From a virus, in IMG/VR virus record IMGVR_UViG_3300032242_000812, positions 1 to 23,974 of that record: a DNA stretch of 23,974 bases; one strand, 5' to 3'. The notes under the pieces are model-generated. The model made no database searches. It was not told the origin of the DNA and worked only from the letters and a program-made list of their open reading frames with translations. Below are positions 22,591 to 23,974 of the stretch, piece by piece. Both the position numbers and the translations under genes were made by a program. Position 1 is the stretch's first letter. Each line of letters opens with the position of its first letter.

Positions 22591-23477
22591 CTACATTTAT
22601 TGACGTTATCAATGAGACTAACTTAGCACTGACTGGTTATACCAACCGTCAGGACCAGGCTACTTATCTCACAGCACCAATGACATCATCAGACTTATCC
22701 TTCACAGTGGCAGACGGAACTGTTCTAACCCGTGGCCTAGTGGAGATTGATGACGAACTAATCTGGGTGGACTCATTTGACCGTACTACAAATACGGCAA
22801 CCATCCCTGCATATGGCCGAGGGTTTCGAGACACCACTGCCCAGACGCACGCTGCTGGAGTACGTGTAACAATCGCGCCTTCCTTTCCGCGAAGTGTTAT
22901 CCGCCGAAACATTAACCTAGCCATTGATGCTGTCTACCCAGATTTGTTTGGTACCTTCTACACAACCTTTACCTGGCAAGCAGCCCGTACAACCTATGTG
23001 CTTCCACAGGAAGCCATTGACGTACTCGGTGCCTCATGGCAGACCATTGGACCATCACGTGAATGGCTACCAATCCGCCACTACCGTGTAGACCGTATGG
23101 CTAACCCAACTTATTGGGGCAGTGGTAAGACAATCTCAATCCGTGAAGGCATCATCCCTGGCCGTCCGTTGATGATTACCTATACCAAGAAGCCAACAGT
23201 CCTTCAGTACGACACTGACGATTTCACCATGACTGGTCTTCCAGACTCAGCCCGTGAAGTAATTGTCCTTGGTGCCGCCTACCGTACAGCGATGTACCTA
23301 GATATGGGCCGTGTACCTGCAGCAACTGCAGAAGCAGATGCTCAGCAGGCCAATGACCCAATCGGCTCAGCAGCCAACATTGGCAGACTATTACAGCAGA
23401 TGTACCAGCAACGTCTTCTCATTGAAGTACGTCGCCTGCAAGAGCAGTACCCACCTCGTACCCACTACACTTCCTGA
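22587..23477 (+). CDS. Probable head-tail adaptor protein, 296 aa, GTG start
   Basis: A 296-residue protein. Residues 1-22 form a helix (DVINETNLALTGY); residues about 25-97 are a beta module ending in YGRGFRDTTAQTHAAGVRV; the rest has a helical adaptor-like part (RSVIRRNINLAIDAVYPDLF), strands, and a C-terminal pair of helices (REVIVLGAAYRTAMYLDMGR, then LLQQMYQQRLLIEVRRLQEQ). The last part resembles adaptor proteins of short-tailed phages (the SU10 or gp4-like group), which link portal to tail. The GTG overlaps the previous stop. The beta module is repeated in the next gene. Confidence 0.65.
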   Translation: MTTFIDVINETNLALTGYTNRQDQATYLTAPMTSSDLSFTVADGTVLTRGLVEIDDELIWVDSFDRTTNTATIPAYGRGFRDTTAQTHAAGVRVTIAPSFPRSVIRRNINLAIDAVYPDLFGTFYTTFTWQAARTTYVLPQEAIDVLGASWQTIGPSREWLPIRHYRVDRMANPTYWGSGKTISIREGIIPGRPLMITYTKKPTVLQYDTDDFTMTGLPDSAREVIVLGAAYRTAMYLDMGRVPAATAEADAQQANDPIGSAANIGRLLQQMYQQRLLIEVRRLQEQYPPRTHYTS

Positions 23478-23486
23478 GGATAGCCA

Positions 23487-23879
23487 ATGCCACAACGTTA
23501 TTACAGCGCCACAGCGCAAGATACAACTATCAACGGAAATATCAACTCATCCGTTACTAGCATCATCCTCAGTGCAGCAGTTGGTTACCCAACTAACTAC
23601 CCATTCGTTCTTGCCCTTGACTATAACGCAGCATCAGAAGAATTAGTTCTGGTGACTGCCAAGACGGCAGCAACTACTTTCACAGTAACTCGTGGCTACA
23701 ACAGCACAACCCCACAGGCTCACCGTACTGGCGCAGTTGTGCGCCACGTAATCTCAGCACAAGACATGACAGATATGCAGGCTCATTTTGATGCCACAGC
23801 GGATGTTCATGGCGTAACAGGTCAAATAGCAGCAGCAAGTGATGTAACCAGTATCGCGTTCCTAACAATGGGCGCTTAA
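23487..23879 (+). CDS. Beta-rich tail or fibre protein, 130 aa
   Basis: A 130-residue protein. Residues 10-90 hold a beta module (ITS/IIL strands, EELVLVTAKTAATTFTVTRG, then TTPQAHRTGAVVR) similar to that in the N-terminus of the adaptor upstream. After it comes DMQAHFDATADVHGVTGQIA, a motif pattern I associate with phage fibre or tail-tip proteins. GAGGAT lies 7 bases before the ATG. A structural role at the tail or fibre base is likely. There are no Cys and no catalytic motif. Confidence 0.72.
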   Translation: MPQRYYSATAQDTTINGNINSSVTSIILSAAVGYPTNYPFVLALDYNAASEELVLVTAKTAATTFTVTRGYNSTTPQAHRTGAVVRHVISAQDMTDMQAHFDATADVHGVTGQIAAASDVTSIAFLTMGA

Positions 23880-23897
23880 CCAAGCAAAGGAAAATAA

Positions 23898-23974
23898 ATG
23901 GCAAGTGCATATAAAGTGCTTGGGCAAGCAGTCCCAGCAGTAGTAACAGCGGCGGGTGCGTCGTCAAACCTTAC
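23898..23974 (+). CDS. Start of a tail or virion protein (partial)
   Basis: A gene starts at ATG 23898 with AAAGG 7 bases upstream and runs off the end of the window. The visible 25 residues begin MASAYKVLGQAVPAVVTAAG. The opening 'xxYKVLGQxxP' recalls small beta-sandwich virion proteins I have seen in phage tail regions, but the visible part is too short to be sure. Confidence 0.65.
   Translation, partial: MASAYKVLGQAVPAVVTAAGASSNL

Overview
The window is part of the genome of a tailed double-stranded DNA phage (Caudoviricetes). It runs from a leftward early operon, across a long control region, into a rightward packaging, capsid and tail operon. The host is most likely an actinobacterium. 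Two perfect CGAAC-N4-GTTCG sites match the LexA (SOS) box of Gram-positive bacteria, including actinobacteria. Several small late proteins (the 'RPYPNLVDNM' type, the 'NPKGGLNAKGRAS' type and the 'NCRTGCK' type) resemble proteins I recall from actinophages and uncultured freshwater phages. The host call is inference. I see no tRNA, CRISPR array, integrase or insertion sequence.

Region 1-2424 (minus strand) is a compact operon of at least 13 very small genes, 43 to 102 codons long, mostly joined by ATGA, GTGA or TAATG overlaps. Seven of them carry Cys pairs typical of zinc knuckles or ribbons, one is a short membrane-anchored protein, and one has the 'NGWSNRETW' motif of a widespread phage family. 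Many are below 60 codons and easily missed. A good leftward promoter with an adjoining palindrome lies just upstream.

Region 2425-3324 holds about 900 bases without a convincing gene but packed with sites: the early promoter and its operator-like palindrome, two tandem SOS boxes, an AT-rich dyad, a perfect Crp-type site, and a cluster of GGTTACC/GGTAACC repeats just before the terminase gene that may be the packaging site.

Region 3325-18014 (plus strand) encodes the terminase large subunit (TTG start, helix-turn-helix-like N-terminus, no separate small subunit seen), the portal, four small proteins, a 1654-residue probable internal virion protein, three further structural proteins (two Ala-rich), a scaffold protein and the major capsid protein, closed by a strong hairpin.

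Region 18031-23974 (plus strand) encodes two small structural proteins, a 437-residue collagen-like Gly-X-Thr fibre, a family 2 glycosyltransferase with a TPR-like tail that probably glycosylates a virion or host target, a run of tiny Lys-rich proteins, a probable head-tail adaptor, and the start of the tail or fibre genes. A beta-rich module in the adaptor N-terminus recurs as a separate protein downstream. The nearly unbroken spacing of the plus-strand genes suggests one or a few long late transcripts.
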